Shown one piece after another: positions 33,195 to 44,589 of a DNA stretch of 64,000 nucleotides. The notes beneath the pieces were generated by a model. The model did no database searches, had not been told where the DNA came from, and worked only from the letters and a program-made list of their open reading frames with translations. The stretch spans positions 1,612,001 to 1,676,000 of the forward strand of contig JACAAK010000009.1 of NCBI GenBank assembly GCA_025093985.1, given 5' to 3'. This DNA is from Calvatia gigantea (Eukaryota; Basidiomycota; Agaricomycetes; Agaricales; Lycoperdaceae). Position 1 is the stretch's first letter, and each line of letters begins with the position of its first letter. A program made the position numbers and the translations under genes.

Positions 33195-33514
33195 TGTTGA
33201 ACAGTGCGTGTAGGGGATCGAAAGGAGAACATAACAGCAGTTAAACAAAGTGTATTGGATGAGAACTGAAGGAGTAATTCCACAATTACTGTGGAACACT
33301 GTAAGAGACTCAAATGACAAGATACACTATTCTACTCACCTGTGGAACACTGTAAGAGACTAAAGGCCTCCAAAGCGTCCACAGGCAGCTACAAGTCCAA
33401 CTGTCATGTGACAACAGTCACATGACCCAAACTCCATCAGCTCTAAGTCCACCTTTGCCTATACACTCTCTAATACAACTCTGTCACTGCTTACTGACTG
33501 GGGCAAATCTAACA
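33195..33514 (-). repeat. Cop3 3' LTR
   Basis: Starts TGTTGAACAGTGCGTG and ends AAATCTAACA. It has lost several CpG sites that the other Cop3 LTR keeps (for example GAACAG against GAACGG). It contains the inverted pair CCTGTGGA / TCCACAGG (33339-33346 and 33378-33385) and a 10-bp palindrome at 33403-33426. The purine run GGTCAGGGGGGTG follows on the element side. Confidence 0.9.
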
Positions 33515-33602
33515 CACCCCCCTGACCTAGACAGTCTAGTGACAGGGAACAAGGAAAGGAGCAAGGCAGTCATCAAGGAATGTGTCTGAGAACAGGGAGT
33601 CA

Positions 33603-36290
33603 TCATGGAGTGAGTCCAAGGAGAGGAACAGCAAAGTTCATGGTCTTGGGATATACAGCCTTGGTCAGGATATCAGCCAATTGCTTGTCAGTGGAAACAT
33701 AGACTGGGTTAATCAGGTTCTCGGAAACTGCATCTCAAAGCCAGTAGTACCTCAGGTTAAGGTGCTTCATCCTGCCATGGTGCTCTAGGTTCTTAGCCAC
33801 ACTAATCCCAGACTTGTTGTCAATGAAGAGTGTTGAAGCAAGGGAAGGGGGATAACCAAACTCTGTCAGGATGTTCCTCATCCACATGATCTCCTTGCCT
33901 CCCTCAACTGCAGCAACATACTCTGCCTCAGTAGAGGACAGAGTCACAAAGGCCTGACGCTTAGAGGACCATCCTACAGCTTCACCACTCACTACAGTAA
34001 CATATCCACCTGTAGCTCGTCCTGTAGCCTTGCAGGAGCCATGGGAAGCATCAGAATAAGTCTGGAACAGCTCCTTGCTGTCATTCCCCTTGTAGATGAG
34101 TTTGTAGCCTGTAGTTCCCTTCAAATAGCGCAGTAAATGCTTCACAGCAGCCCAGTGCCTCGGAGATGGGTTGTAATTGAATCTGCCAAGGTAGGACACA
34201 GCATAGGCAATGTCTGGATGTATCATAGTGGCTAGATACATACATCAAAGAGCCAACAGCAGAGAGATAGGGAACAGACTTCATAGCTTCCTGCTCATCA
34301 GGAGAGGGGATATCAGTGGATAGATCAAGTCCTGGAGGTAGGGGAGTCTTCACTGCATTGCAGTCATCCATTTTGAAGCGCTCCAGCAGTTCCTTAGCAT
34401 ACTGGGCTTGGGAAAGTGAAATAGAGTGATTTTGAGCATCCTGAGTCACCTGTACAGCCAACAACCAGTCTGTAGCACCAAGATCTTGAAGTTTGAAGTG
34501 TTTGGAGAGCTCCTGCACAGCAGAGTCCATGGCAGTGTCACTCTTTGAGACAAGAGTGATATCATCAATGAACACTGGAACTATTACCTTGACTGAGTCC
34601 TTGGAGTACATGTAAAGGAAGTTATCGGAGAGGAGTCTGGTGTAGCCCATATCAGTCATGACACTGTGTAACTTCTTGTTCCACTGCCTAGCTGCCTGCT
34701 TGAGGCTATAGAGTGATTTGGTGAGCTTACAGACATGGTTTGGGCCACCTTGGTGATATCCCTCAGGCTGGGCCATATAGATCTCCTCCTCGAGATCTCC
34801 ATAGGTAAAGGCAGAAGAGATGTCAATTGAGCGCATTTTGAAGCCCTCTTTGGCAGCAAGAGCTATAATGAGTCTGAGGGATGCAGGATGAAATGTAGGG
34901 GCAAAAACCTCAGTATAATCATAGCCAGGCCTCTGAGCACATCCCTTGGCCACCAAGCGAGCTTTGTAGCGCTCCACAGAGCCATCAGAGTTGTGCTTGA
35001 CCTTGAACACCCAGCCAGAGTTAATAACCTTCTTTCCAGGAGGCAGTTCAACAATTTCCCAAGTGTTGTTAGACTCTAGGGCAAAGATTTCCTCATTACA
35101 AGCTTTAGACCAGTCTTCAAGCATCAGGGGACCTCATAGCAATCTTGTAGGTGCGAGGATCAGGCCCAGAAACACTTCCAGCAAACTCTACCTCATCATA
35201 GCCATCATCAAAAGTGAAATTGGCAGCCTCCTCATCATCCTGGTCATTTAAAACATTGAGGACAGGCTTCTTAACCTTCCACCACTCTCCTGGTGGCCTT
35301 GTGGGGCGGTTAGAGCATCTGGGAAGGTGTGGAGGCTGATTTGAATGAGGGGCACTGGGAGGAGTGACTGGAGGTTGAGGAAGTTCAGCTGGGGCTGGAG
35401 TGATAGGCTGGAGTTCATTATCTGGCAGAGGAGCTGGAGCAGCTTCTAGTGTTCTGGGAGCCTCAGGAGCATCAGGAGCAGTGGGGATGGACCAGGGACA
35501 CTCAGAAGTGTGGTCTACATCACCCCCCTCATCTGGCAGAGGTAGGAATGGCAAGGGAAGCTCTGGTGACAAGTTGGAAGGAGTAGAAGGTGAAGGAGTT
35601 TCAGAGGAAGGTGGGGGGTCAGAAAATGGAGGTATAGCATTCATTTTTGCTCTAGACAGTCCAGGAAAGTACCTCTCATCAAAATCAGCGCGTTCTGAGA
35701 TCCTAGTAAGTCTAGTAGTTGGATTATAGAACTTCCAACCCTTGTAGCCAGCTGGATATCCAATAAAAACGCATTTTTCAAAGTGAGGAGCCAAGGAATT
35801 GCGCTTATCTCGCTGTATATGCACATAGGCAGTGCACCCCCATACTCTAAGGTGGGAAACATCTGGTTTTTGCCCATAGAATGCCTCAAAAGGAGTTGTG
35901 TCAGGTAGGACACTAGTAGGGAGCCTATTCCAGACATGGACCATAGAAGCCAGACATTCACCCCAGAAAGACAGTGGCAGACCAGATTCCGAGAGCATAG
36001 CAGTGATCCTTTCACCCATAGTCCTATTAGCCCTCTCAGCAAGACCATTCTGCTGAGGCCTATTTTGCACAGAATGCCTCCTCTCGATGCCACACTGCTC
36101 TGTAAACCTCAGGAAGGTTGTAGACATGTATTCTCCACCTTTATCATCCTGTAGGGCGCGGATTTTAGCTCCTAGTTGATTTTCAGCCCAGGATTTGTAG
36201 GTTTTGAATGCTTCAAAGGCTTCTGACTTGGATTTAAGCAAGTAGACCGCCCGGAATCGCATAGAATCATCTATAAAGGTGACCCAGTAC
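33603..36290 (-). pseudogene. Cop3 gag-pol, second part: integrase core, RT, RNase H
   Basis: Begins at the LINE K insertion in YWVTFIDDS, followed by the integrase residues LQDDKGGEYM and PQQNGLAERAN, a Pro-rich linker, and the RT (SIDISSAFTYGDLEEEIYM and the catalytic VFIDDITLVS). A one-base insertion near 35115 (SPDA to LEDW) and a 4-bp duplication near 34240 shift the frame. RNase H has TYSDASHG, SSTEAEYVAAVEGG and FIDNKSG. A TGA near 33735 stands at an expected Arg after RYYWL. The normal end is the TGA at 33603. Confidence 0.88.
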
Positions 36291-37021
36291 TTTTTTTTTT
36301 TTTTTTTTTTTAAATCAAGGCTTGGGCCAATTTATAACACGGTGCCCGATCGCAGTCCGCGTGTAGTAGAGTACAAATCCCCTAACTACAAAGTCCGATG
36401 AGTTAAGAGTAATCTACTGTTCGGAAGCAGCCCAACCCAACCCAAGTGCTAACCCAGACCAGACCAGACCGCCCCCTACTTGCCAAATCCTCCGGTTCCC
36501 CGAAATGCCCATCACACTGAAGAAGACCCAGTTACCCAGGTCTTGTGGTGTACACCCAGTGATGCATCGCCGCAGCGCGGCGGTGCCCTGATCATCCCAC
36601 AAGCGGCAGGCCCAGCGGCAGTGGTGGCCAAGCGCCCGAGAGGGGACAGGTGTAGTCAGGAGAGCCAGCACAAGGAGCCCCCGCTTGGAGCCGCCTTACC
36701 CCCAACTTCCCAAGTGAAAGGGTATCAGCCTGGTCCTGATCCAGGGCAACACAGCAGGCAGGGTAGCAACTCAAAGCGCCACCTAGACGGTGCCCAAGAA
36801 AGCAGCTTAGCAGGACAAGCCCGCACCACCACCCGGGGACCCCACCCCCGTTATTTTACGCCTCCGCCCCCTGCGAAGCCCCCAACCAGGCCCAGGAAAG
36901 GAGCACCACTAGCCGAGGCCAGAAGCACCCCCCAGGGACCCCACCCCTGTTGCCTTGTGACTTCTCCACCTAGTAGGCCAGGAGACCAACGACACCGCAG
37001 GGACCCCCCGCGCGTGCCAGC

Positions 37022-40000
37022 TCAACCGATCCCTGTATCATCTGGTCTGAACGCAAACGCCCTGGGGTTCGCGTTCAGGAAATCAATCAGCTCACGAATG
37101 GTCTGAGGAGGTCTGTCAAGCTCCCTCTTGTGGTTGGGACACCTGACGAATATGTGGTAGCGCCCCTCGAGAGCGGCGCCACATGAACAGCCAACACTTT
37201 CATCAGGAAAGAATCGTACGCAGTACGACCCAATCGGAGCATGACCTGTGACGGCACGCATGGCCCTCGCACAAAGCGAGTTAGAGCCGCTAACATGAGG
37301 GAGCCAGGGCCCACCAGAAAGGTAGGTCGGCTTCCCCAGAACAGATGGGTCCGCCCCAGAGGTGAGATCCATATTACTATGCCCCTTATAAGAAGGGGTA
37401 GAGTACAGCTGGCGCCATGACTCCAGAACATCATCGACCGCCTCTTTGCGCAGGTGGGCAATAGAAGTGAACAGCCTCAGGCCATAAGCGACCTGAGGGA
37501 ACGAGGTGACATGCCGGTGAACAGCATGGTGGAACTCCCACTTCTCGGAAGAAGGGACAGCGAGGAATTCAATGCCCCTCCGGGGATCCCCAGAGAGCCA
37601 TTGCTTAAGCGCCACACACACCCCTTGGGACAGCATCTGCCCGGAATGTGTAGACGGATCAACTGCGAGCTTCGCTGACACAATAGAATCAGTGAATACA
37701 CGTATGAGCCTGACGTCATCCTGCTTGAGAGCAAAATGAATGCCAAGTGCAATGGCCATGAGCTCAGCATCAGGCGCTGTGACTCGGCCTGCCATGCGAG
37801 TGATCTCCCGGAGACACTCCCGTTGGTGATAGACATGGGCAGATGAAACTGCCTGGAACTTGCGTCCATCGCCATATGAACAATCCCGAGGTCCTCTCTG
37901 CACTCCCTAAGGCGCGCGTTGAGAGCATACATATGCTCGGGGTTGGTGTTACCCTCCGCATTGAGTTTTACCTCCATGAATGATACCTGGTCAGGGTGGC
38001 AGTCCATCAGGCGGTATCCAGGCTGATTAATTGAAGCCATAGGCTCAAACTCCTCAACGAGGTTTACCAGGTTGGCATCAGCCTGGATTAAGGAGCCCTT
38101 AGTCTTCTTGCGAATCGCAGGAGACATAAGACCGATAGAGCGAGTGTGCAGCTTAGCAGACCCAGAATATTCAGGGCTCATAAGGGCCCTGAGGGGATGG
38201 TTAGGTGACAGGGTCTTAATCCTGTAGTCTGACCTGACAGCAAGCTTTTGTATGTGGAGCTGGATGGGTATGAGACCCGCGAATGACTCCGCGGCCCCAG
38301 TAGGGGCAGTCCAGAAGGCACCTGTAATCCACAGGGCCGCCCGTCTTTGCATGACATTCAGACTCTTAAGGGCCGCCTTACAGCGAGAGCCCTTGAAGAA
38401 CCAGAGTTTAAAGCCATATGTCGCAATGGGAACAACACACGACCGATAGAGGAGGCGCTTCTGCATAGGCCGCAAGCCCCTCGTAGAATTACCAAGCATC
38501 TTCATGGCTTTCACCGTAGAAAGTGCTTTAGTAGAGTAATAACAAACGTGCTCCTTAAAAGTAAGGGCGCGGTCGAAGTAGAAGCCCAAATACCTCCAAT
38601 AAGGCTTGGGCCGGAGCGGTGTATCACCAGTAAACGGGGCAAAGCCCAGGTCTATTGGTGGATTGTCATCTCCGTGCTTACGGGAGAAGTGAAAGACCTC
38701 GGACTTGTTGTGTTCAAGTACCAAGGCGAAGCGCTCAAAGAGCCTGAATATAATACCATACGCCTCCTTAAGAGCCGCAAGGTTAGATCCCCAGTCTTTC
38801 GACTGGGCAATGATGGTGCCATCATCGACATATGACAGAAGAGTCGTCCCTAGATGTGACGCCTCCCTGTCGAAAAGCCACATTAGCAGAGCTATGTATA
38901 AGGCCAACAGGACGGGAGAGAGGGCAGATCCCTGCCCCACCCCCACATCCGATGGAAATGGCTCGGACTTGAAAGAGTCCCAGCAATACTGGGTCTTCCG
39001 TCCTACCAAATAGTGCGCAAAGAACTCGACCAACTCAGGGGTGAATCCTTGCTTGCGTAGTATTGCCACCAGCATATCATGGTGCAATGACGGAAAGAAC
39101 TGCGCTATGTCAAAAGCCACAACGCTAGTCCTGAGGCCCTTAGCCCACCCTGCTCTTACGATGTGGGTCAGCATTAGGCCAGCATCTTCAGTGGATTGTT
39201 GGATCACACCTCCGAGCTGATTAGAGTGAAAGACCCCAAATTTGACAGAGTCAAACTGGAGCCTAGTCGCGATCATTTTCTCAAACAGCTTACCCAGCGT
39301 GTTGAGAAGAACTATGGGCCTAAAGGCCTTGGGTGTGGAGTATGCAGGCTTACCCGGCTTAGGGATAATAACTGACATAGATTCTTTAAAATACTCCGGC
39401 CAGCAACCTAGACGAATACAGGCGCTAGCTAGACGTACGAAGACCGGCAGGGAATCCCCAAGCACGATCTGTTTGAGCATCCTCCACGTAACGTGGTCGG
39501 GGCCCGGCGCTGAAACCTTAGAGCAGGCAGACAGAGCATCCACCAGTTCCTTGGCTGAGAAGTCCACCCATTCCCGCTGCGGTAGCGTAGGGAGCAGATC
39601 AATAACGGGGGTATCACACTCACGCCCGGAAGCGGAGTTGTAGGTACCATGAAGGGCCCCCCAAAGGGAGTCCATAGTGTGACAAGGCTCCCCCTGATAG
39701 GAGATAGCCTCGCACACGGGCAACTTGCACGCCTTGACCCATTCCATAAGGTCCCAAGGGTGCTTGTTGGTTTCAGCAATTTCCTCAATCTTTTCATCAA
39801 AGAACTTGCGCTTCTTAGACGCCACAACACGTCGAAATGCCTTCCAGTCCGCAGGGTCCGAAGAATCCCTGTGGGCCTGAAGGGCGACCCTGCAATCCTC
39901 ATCCCACCAGGGTTGAGACTTTGCGGATATGTGCACCTCCACAGTGTGGCGATGCCACGCTGCAGAGAACACCGACCCAATAGCCAATGCCAGGACATTA

Positions 40001-40372
40001 ACATCCCACGCTGAGGTAAGGGGATGATCCCGAAGACCATACACCCCTTCTCTGATCTCATCCAGGAACTGCAATTCCTTCGTCGCTGCCGAGTTCTTGG
40101 GAAATGCCCTTCTGACATTAGTGATGTCTTCAGGGTGGATAGGGATCGTGACAGACAGCGGATGGTGGTCCGATGGGCCTGTCAGATCCGATCTGATCTG
40201 GGGGTGCGCGATGCACCACCTGAGATTGGAGATAAAGATCAGATCAATCACCGATTGGCGCTTGGTTGGATCTCGAGGTACATGAGTAGAAGCCCTGGAA
40301 TCTGGCAACCAGATCCCAAGGCTGAGGTCGTCGGCAGCTTCCAGAAGCTGCTGGGCGGGTCGGTGGTGATGC
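37022..40372 (-). pseudogene. LINE K ORF2: end of endonuclease, RT, RNase H, zinc motif
   Basis: Open from 40308 (LPDSRASTHVPRD) through the endonuclease SDHHPLSV, the RT (PKAFRPIVLLNTLGKLFEKM, FDIAQFFPSLHH, GVGQGSALSPVL and the catalytic SYVDDGTII), and the post-RT region. A deletion of 19 bp near 37860, between two GCAAG repeats, removes SLPLHGK just after the first RNase H Asp (MDAS) and shifts the frame. RNase H then continues in another frame (TAPDAELMAIALGI, VFTDSIVSAK) to CSCGAALEGRYHIFVRC and the stop at 37022. Apart from this single deletion it is intact. Confidence 0.9.
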
Positions 40373-40665
40373 TGTAAAGAGGTGCGCGTGGGGGACGTTG
40401 AGACAGTCCTAACAGTGGTGGAACAAAGTCTATTGGATTAATATTAAAGGAGGAAATCCACAATTACTGTGGACAACTGTAAGAGACTAGATAATGAAGT
40501 TACAATACTTTGCTCACCTGTGGACAACTGTAAGAGACTAAAGGCTCTCAAAGCGTCCACAGGAAGCTACAAGTCCACCTGTGTCATGTGACTCATCACC
40601 TGACTAAAACTCCGTCAGTGATAAGTCCCAATCTATCTATAGGACTGATGAGACCACATCTAACA
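40373..40665 (-). repeat. Cop4 3' LTR
   Basis: Starts TGTAAAGAGGTGCGCG and ends CACATCTAACA. It holds the inverted pair CCTGTGGAC / GTCCACAGG at 40517-40525 and 40555-40563. The minus-strand purine run GATCAGGGGGGTG at 40666-40678 precedes it as the polypurine tract. Confidence 0.93.
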
Positions 40666-40704
40666 CACCCCCCTGATCTAAGCAGTCCATGGAGAGGGGA
40701 GTTA

Positions 40705-43700
40705 TCACAGAGTGAGTCCAAGCAAGGGAACAGCAAAGTTCACAGTCTTGGGGTATACAGCCTTTGTGAGGATATCAGCAAGTTGTTGGTCAGTGGACAC
40801 ATACACTGGATTGATCACTTCATCAGCAACAGCATCTCGAAGCCAGAAGAACCTCAAGTCCAGGTGCTTCATCCGTCCATGGTGCTCTGGGTTCTTTGCT
40901 ACACAAATTCCTGACTTGTTGTCAATGTAGAGTGTCGAGGAAAGGGAAGGGGGATAGCCAAACTCTGTCAGGATGTTCCTCATCCACATGATCTCCTTGC
41001 CACCCTCAACTGCAGCAACATACTCAGCCTCAGTAGAGGACAGAGTCACAAAAGGCTGGCGCTTTGAGCACCATCCTACAGCCCCACCACTCACTAGAGT
41101 CACATAACCGCCTGTAGCACGTCCTGTGGCCTTGCAGGAGCCATGGGAAGCATCAGAGAAGGTCTGGAATAGCTCTGGGTTGTCATTACCCTTGTAGACA
41201 AGCTTGTACTCAACAGTTCCCTTCAGATAGCGAAATAAGTGCTTTACAGCAGCCCAGTGCCTCGGAGATGGGTTGTGATTGAACCTCCCAAGGTAGGACA
41301 CAGAGTAAGCAATATCTGGACGAGTCATGGTGGCAAGATACTGCAGGGAACCCACAGCAGAGAGATAGGGAATGGACTTCATGGCTTCTTGCTCCTCAGG
41401 GGTAGGCTGGTCATCAGAGAGCTCAAGTCCTGGTGGTAGAGGGGTCTTCACAGCGTTACAATCGTCCATTTTGAAGCGCTCTAGCAGTTCCCTGACATAC
41501 TGAGCCTGGGAGAGCGAAATGGAGCGATTTAGAGCGTCCTGCTTCACCTGTACAGCCAGTAACCAGCTTGTAGCACCGAGATCTCGCAGTTTGAAGTGTT
41601 TAGACAGTTCCTGGACAGCTGAGTCCATGGCAGAGTCATCCCTCGACACCAGAGTGATATCATCAATGAAGACTGGGACAATCACCTTGACTGATCCCTT
41701 GGAATAGATGTAGAGGGAGTTGTCAGATCTGAGTCTCGAGTAGCCCATGGAGGTCATGACACTGTGTAGCTTCTTATTCCACTGCCTAGCTGCCTGTTTA
41801 AGGCCATAGAGCGATTTGGTGAGCTTACAGACATGGTTTGGGCCACCTTGGTGATATCCCTCAGGCTGGGCCATGTAGATCTCCTCATCAAGGTCCCCAT
41901 AGGTGAAGGCAGAGGAGATGTCAATGGAGCGCATTTTGAAGCCCTCTCTTGCAGCCAAGGCTATAATAAGTCTGAGGGATGCAGGACGAAATGTAGGGGC
42001 AAAAACCTCAGTGTAATCATAGCCAGGGCGCTGAGAATAGCCCTTAGCAACTAAGCGGGCTTTGTGGCACTCTACAGAGCCATCAGGATTGCGCTTGACC
42101 TTGAAAACCCATCCAGAGTTGACCAGCTTCTTTCCAGGAGGTAGCTCAACTAGTTCCCAGGTGTTGTTGGACTCCAGGGCGAAGATTTCGTCGTCACAAG
42201 CTCTAGACCAGTCCTGGGCATCAGGGGACCTCATAGCAACCTTATAGGTGCGAGGATCAGGCCCAGAAACAGTCCCAGCAAACTCTACCTCTTGATATCC
42301 ACTGTCAGCCCAATAGACAGCTTCCTGATCGTCAAAATCGTCCTCCTCGGGCTCAGGAGACAGCTTGATCCTCCACCACTCTCCTGGCGGTTTCCTGGAG
42401 CGATTTGAGCGCCTAGGAAGGTGTGGAGGCTCAATTACTGGGGGAACACTGGGAGGAGTGCTGGGGAGCTGTACAGGAGCTGTAGGAGGCGTCACAGGAG
42501 GCTCTGAGGGTTCAGGACTGTGGACTTGTGGGGGCTGAAGCTGAAATGGTGATGAGATGATGCTATCTTTGCAGGAACCTTCTTGAAGAGGAAGTGGATG
42601 GACTGATGGTGCTCTGGGAGCCTCAGGAGCATCCGGAGCGGGCTGGGGTGACTCAGGCAGGTAGTCTACATCACCCCCCTCATCTTCAAGAAGTGGGAGC
42701 ATCTGGGAAGGTCCAGGAGACGAGATAGACGAGGTAGAAGGTGGTGAGACTTCAGGGGAGGATGGAGGGCCAGCAAATGATGGTATGGTGTTCATTTTCG
42801 CTCTAGATAGTCCAGGGAAGTATCTCTCGTCAAAATCTGCACGCTCTAAGATCCTGGTTTGCCTAGTAGTAGGGTTATAGAACTTCCAACCTTTGTAGCC
42901 AGTGGGATATCCAATAAAAACGCATTTTTCGAAGTGAGGCTGCAAAGAATTTCGCTTATCTCGCTGTATATGCACATAGGCAGTACACCCCCACACTCTG
43001 AGGTGCGAAACATCGGGTTTTCGCTTGTAGAAGGCCTCAAAAGGTGTGGTTTTTGGTAGAGCGGAGGTAGGGAGCCTATTCCACACATGGACCATGGCAG
43101 CTATGCATTCACCCCAAAAACTCGCTGGCAAACTGGACTCTGAGAGCATGGCAGTGATTCTCTCACCCATAGTCCTATTAGCCCTCTCAGCAAGACCATT
43201 CTGCTGGGGCCTATTTTGCACAGAATGCCTCCTCTCGATGCCACACAGCCTTGTGAACTCCAGGAAGGCATTAGACATGTATTCACCACCTTTATCATCC
43301 TGTAGAGTGCAGATTTTGACTCCCAGTTGGTTCTCAGCCCAATATTTGTAGGTTTTGAATGCTTCAAAGGCTTCTGACTTGGATTTAAGCAGATACACCG
43401 CCCGGAATCGTGTAGAATCGTCTATAAAGGTGATCCAGTACTTGTAGCCTTGGTGGGTAGCTGCTGGAAGTGGTCCATGCAAATCTGAGTGCACTAGAGC
43501 CAGTGGGGAGCGATTATGGCTGGTGGAGGAGGGGAATGGATGGGAATGCATCTTTCCTGCAAGACAGGGCTCACAGATGGGGTCAGGGGACGCCTCAGAC
43601 TCCAGTTTAAGGCCTGTAACAAGCTCCTGACTGATCATTCTCTTCACATCTGCATAATTGTGGTGCACAAAGCGTCTATGCCACAAGGAGAGGTCTACAG

Positions 43701-44586
43701 GGAGTGTGGAGAGGTGAAATGCGGTCTCTGAAGCGATTGTAGTGCCATCTAACAGTGCTGAGTGGCCCGGAGTGATTCTAGCCTTGAAAAGCGCCTTTTT
43801 GCCCTTATAAAACACCATAGAGGTTGCACCAATGCTGATATTAACTCCGGAGTGACGAGTAAGGTATAAACATGATAGTAGGTTGCTCCGGAGGTCTGGG
43901 ACATGTAGGACTCTTGAAAACTCGACCTCTCTAACCCTTTTCCCTTCCAACACAGGCTGAAACACCACAGAACCTACTCCAGCTGAGTAGACAATGGAAT
44001 TGTCAGCTAAGCGGATGGGAATGCGACTGGGGGAGTAGGACTTGAACCAGTGGCGATGTGGGGTCATATGAGAAGTGGCCCCTGTGTCTGCAAGCCAATG
44101 GAAGTCAGCATCAAGCTGTAGAGGTGAAGAGGGAGAGGGTGACGAAGAACTTGCATTTCCGGCGAATTCCCGGGCCTGTTGCGCTCCGCCCGCTGTAGGC
44201 AACAAGGAGGGGTCCTGAGGAGTGTCCTGTGCGCGTTTTGCGTGATTCCGACGACGCCTTGATGAGTTATTGGCAATTTGCTCAGCAGTCTTCTCCTGGG
44301 CTTGCTTTTGAGCTGCCTCGAATGCCCAGCACTTCTGGATAGTGTGTCCGGACTTGTGACAAAAATCGCATTTTCCAGATGAAGGAGGGGGCTGGGAGCG
44401 TGCGGAAAAGGCTGTGGAGGAGCTGACAGTGTCCTGGGCACGTCTGCGGCGTTGAATATCCTCTGTGACAAAAGCCTGGTGCACAGCAGCCTTGTCAAGT
44501 TTGTCCATGAGGAGGAGGGAGGAGGTGAAGGAGGCAAATTCTTCAGATGGGAGGGCTCTAATGAGGGACATGGAGGCTAGTTCTTC
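40705..44586 (-). CDS. Cop4 gag-pol, main part: late gag, protease, integrase, RT, RNase H
   Basis: Joined with 48543-49024 this makes about 1448 codons without a stop. In joined numbering, the Gag zinc knuckle CDFCHKSGHTIQKC is at about residue 228 and the protease LADTGATSHM at about 320. The integrase has LWHRRFVHHNYADV ... CEPCLAGK, then HSDLHGP, LQDDKGGEYM and PQQNGLAERAN (all three acidic residues present). The RT has SIDISSAFTYGDLDEEIYM and the catalytic VFIDDITLVS. RNase H has TFSDASHG, SSTEAEYVAAVEGG and YIDNKSG. The stop is at 40705, next to the polypurine tract. Nothing essential seems missing apart from the LINE J insertion. Confidence 0.92.
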   Translation of the reverse strand, partial: EELASMSLIRALPSEEFASFTSSLLLMDKLDKAAVHQAFVTEDIQRRRRAQDTVSSSTAFSARSQPPPSSGKCDFCHKSGHTIQKCWAFEAAQKQAQEKTAEQIANNSSRRRRNHAKRAQDTPQDPSLLPTAGGAQQAREFAGNASSSSPSPSSPLQLDADFHWLADTGATSHMTPHRHWFKSYSPSRIPIRLADNSIVYSAGVGSVVFQPVLEGKRVREVEFSRVLHVPDLRSNLLSCLYLTRHSGVNISIGATSMVFYKGKKALFKARITPGHSALLDGTTIASETAFHLSTLPVDLSLWHRRFVHHNYADVKRMISQELVTGLKLESEASPDPICEPCLAGKMHSHPFPSSTSHNRSPLALVHSDLHGPLPAATHQGYKYWITFIDDSTRFRAVYLLKSKSEAFEAFKTYKYWAENQLGVKICTLQDDKGGEYMSNAFLEFTRLCGIERRHSVQNRPQQNGLAERANRTMGERITAMLSESSLPASFWGECIAAMVHVWNRLPTSALPKTTPFEAFYKRKPDVSHLRVWGCTAYVHIQRDKRNSLQPHFEKCVFIGYPTGYKGWKFYNPTTRQTRILERADFDERYFPGLSRAKMNTIPSFAGPPSSPEVSPPSTSSISSPGPSQMLPLLEDEGGDVDYLPESPQPAPDAPEAPRAPSVHPLPLQEGSCKDSIISSPFQLQPPQVHSPEPSEPPVTPPTAPVQLPSTPPSVPPVIEPPHLPRRSNRSRKPPGEWWRIKLSPEPEEDDFDDQEAVYWADSGYQEVEFAGTVSGPDPRTYKVAMRSPDAQDWSRACDDEIFALESNNTWELVELPPGKKLVNSGWVFKVKRNPDGSVECHKARLVAKGYSQRPGYDYTEVFAPTFRPASLRLIIALAAREGFKMRSIDISSAFTYGDLDEEIYMAQPEGYHQGGPNHVCKLTKSLYGLKQAARQWNKKLHSVMTSMGYSRLRSDNSLYIYSKGSVKVIVPVFIDDITLVSRDDSAMDSAVQELSKHFKLRDLGATSWLLAVQVKQDALNRSISLSQAQYVRELLERFKMDDCNAVKTPLPPGLELSDDQPTPEEQEAMKSIPYLSAVGSLQYLATMTRPDIAYSVSYLGRFNHNPSPRHWAAVKHLFRYLKGTVEYKLVYKGNDNPELFQTFSDASHGSCKATGRATGGYVTLVSGGAVGWCSKRQPFVTLSSTEAEYVAAVEGGKEIMWMRNILTEFGYPPSLSSTLYIDNKSGICVAKNPEHHGRMKHLDLRFFWLRDAVADEVINPVYVSTDQQLADILTKAVYPKTVNFAVPLLGLTL

Positions 44587-44589
44587 TCC

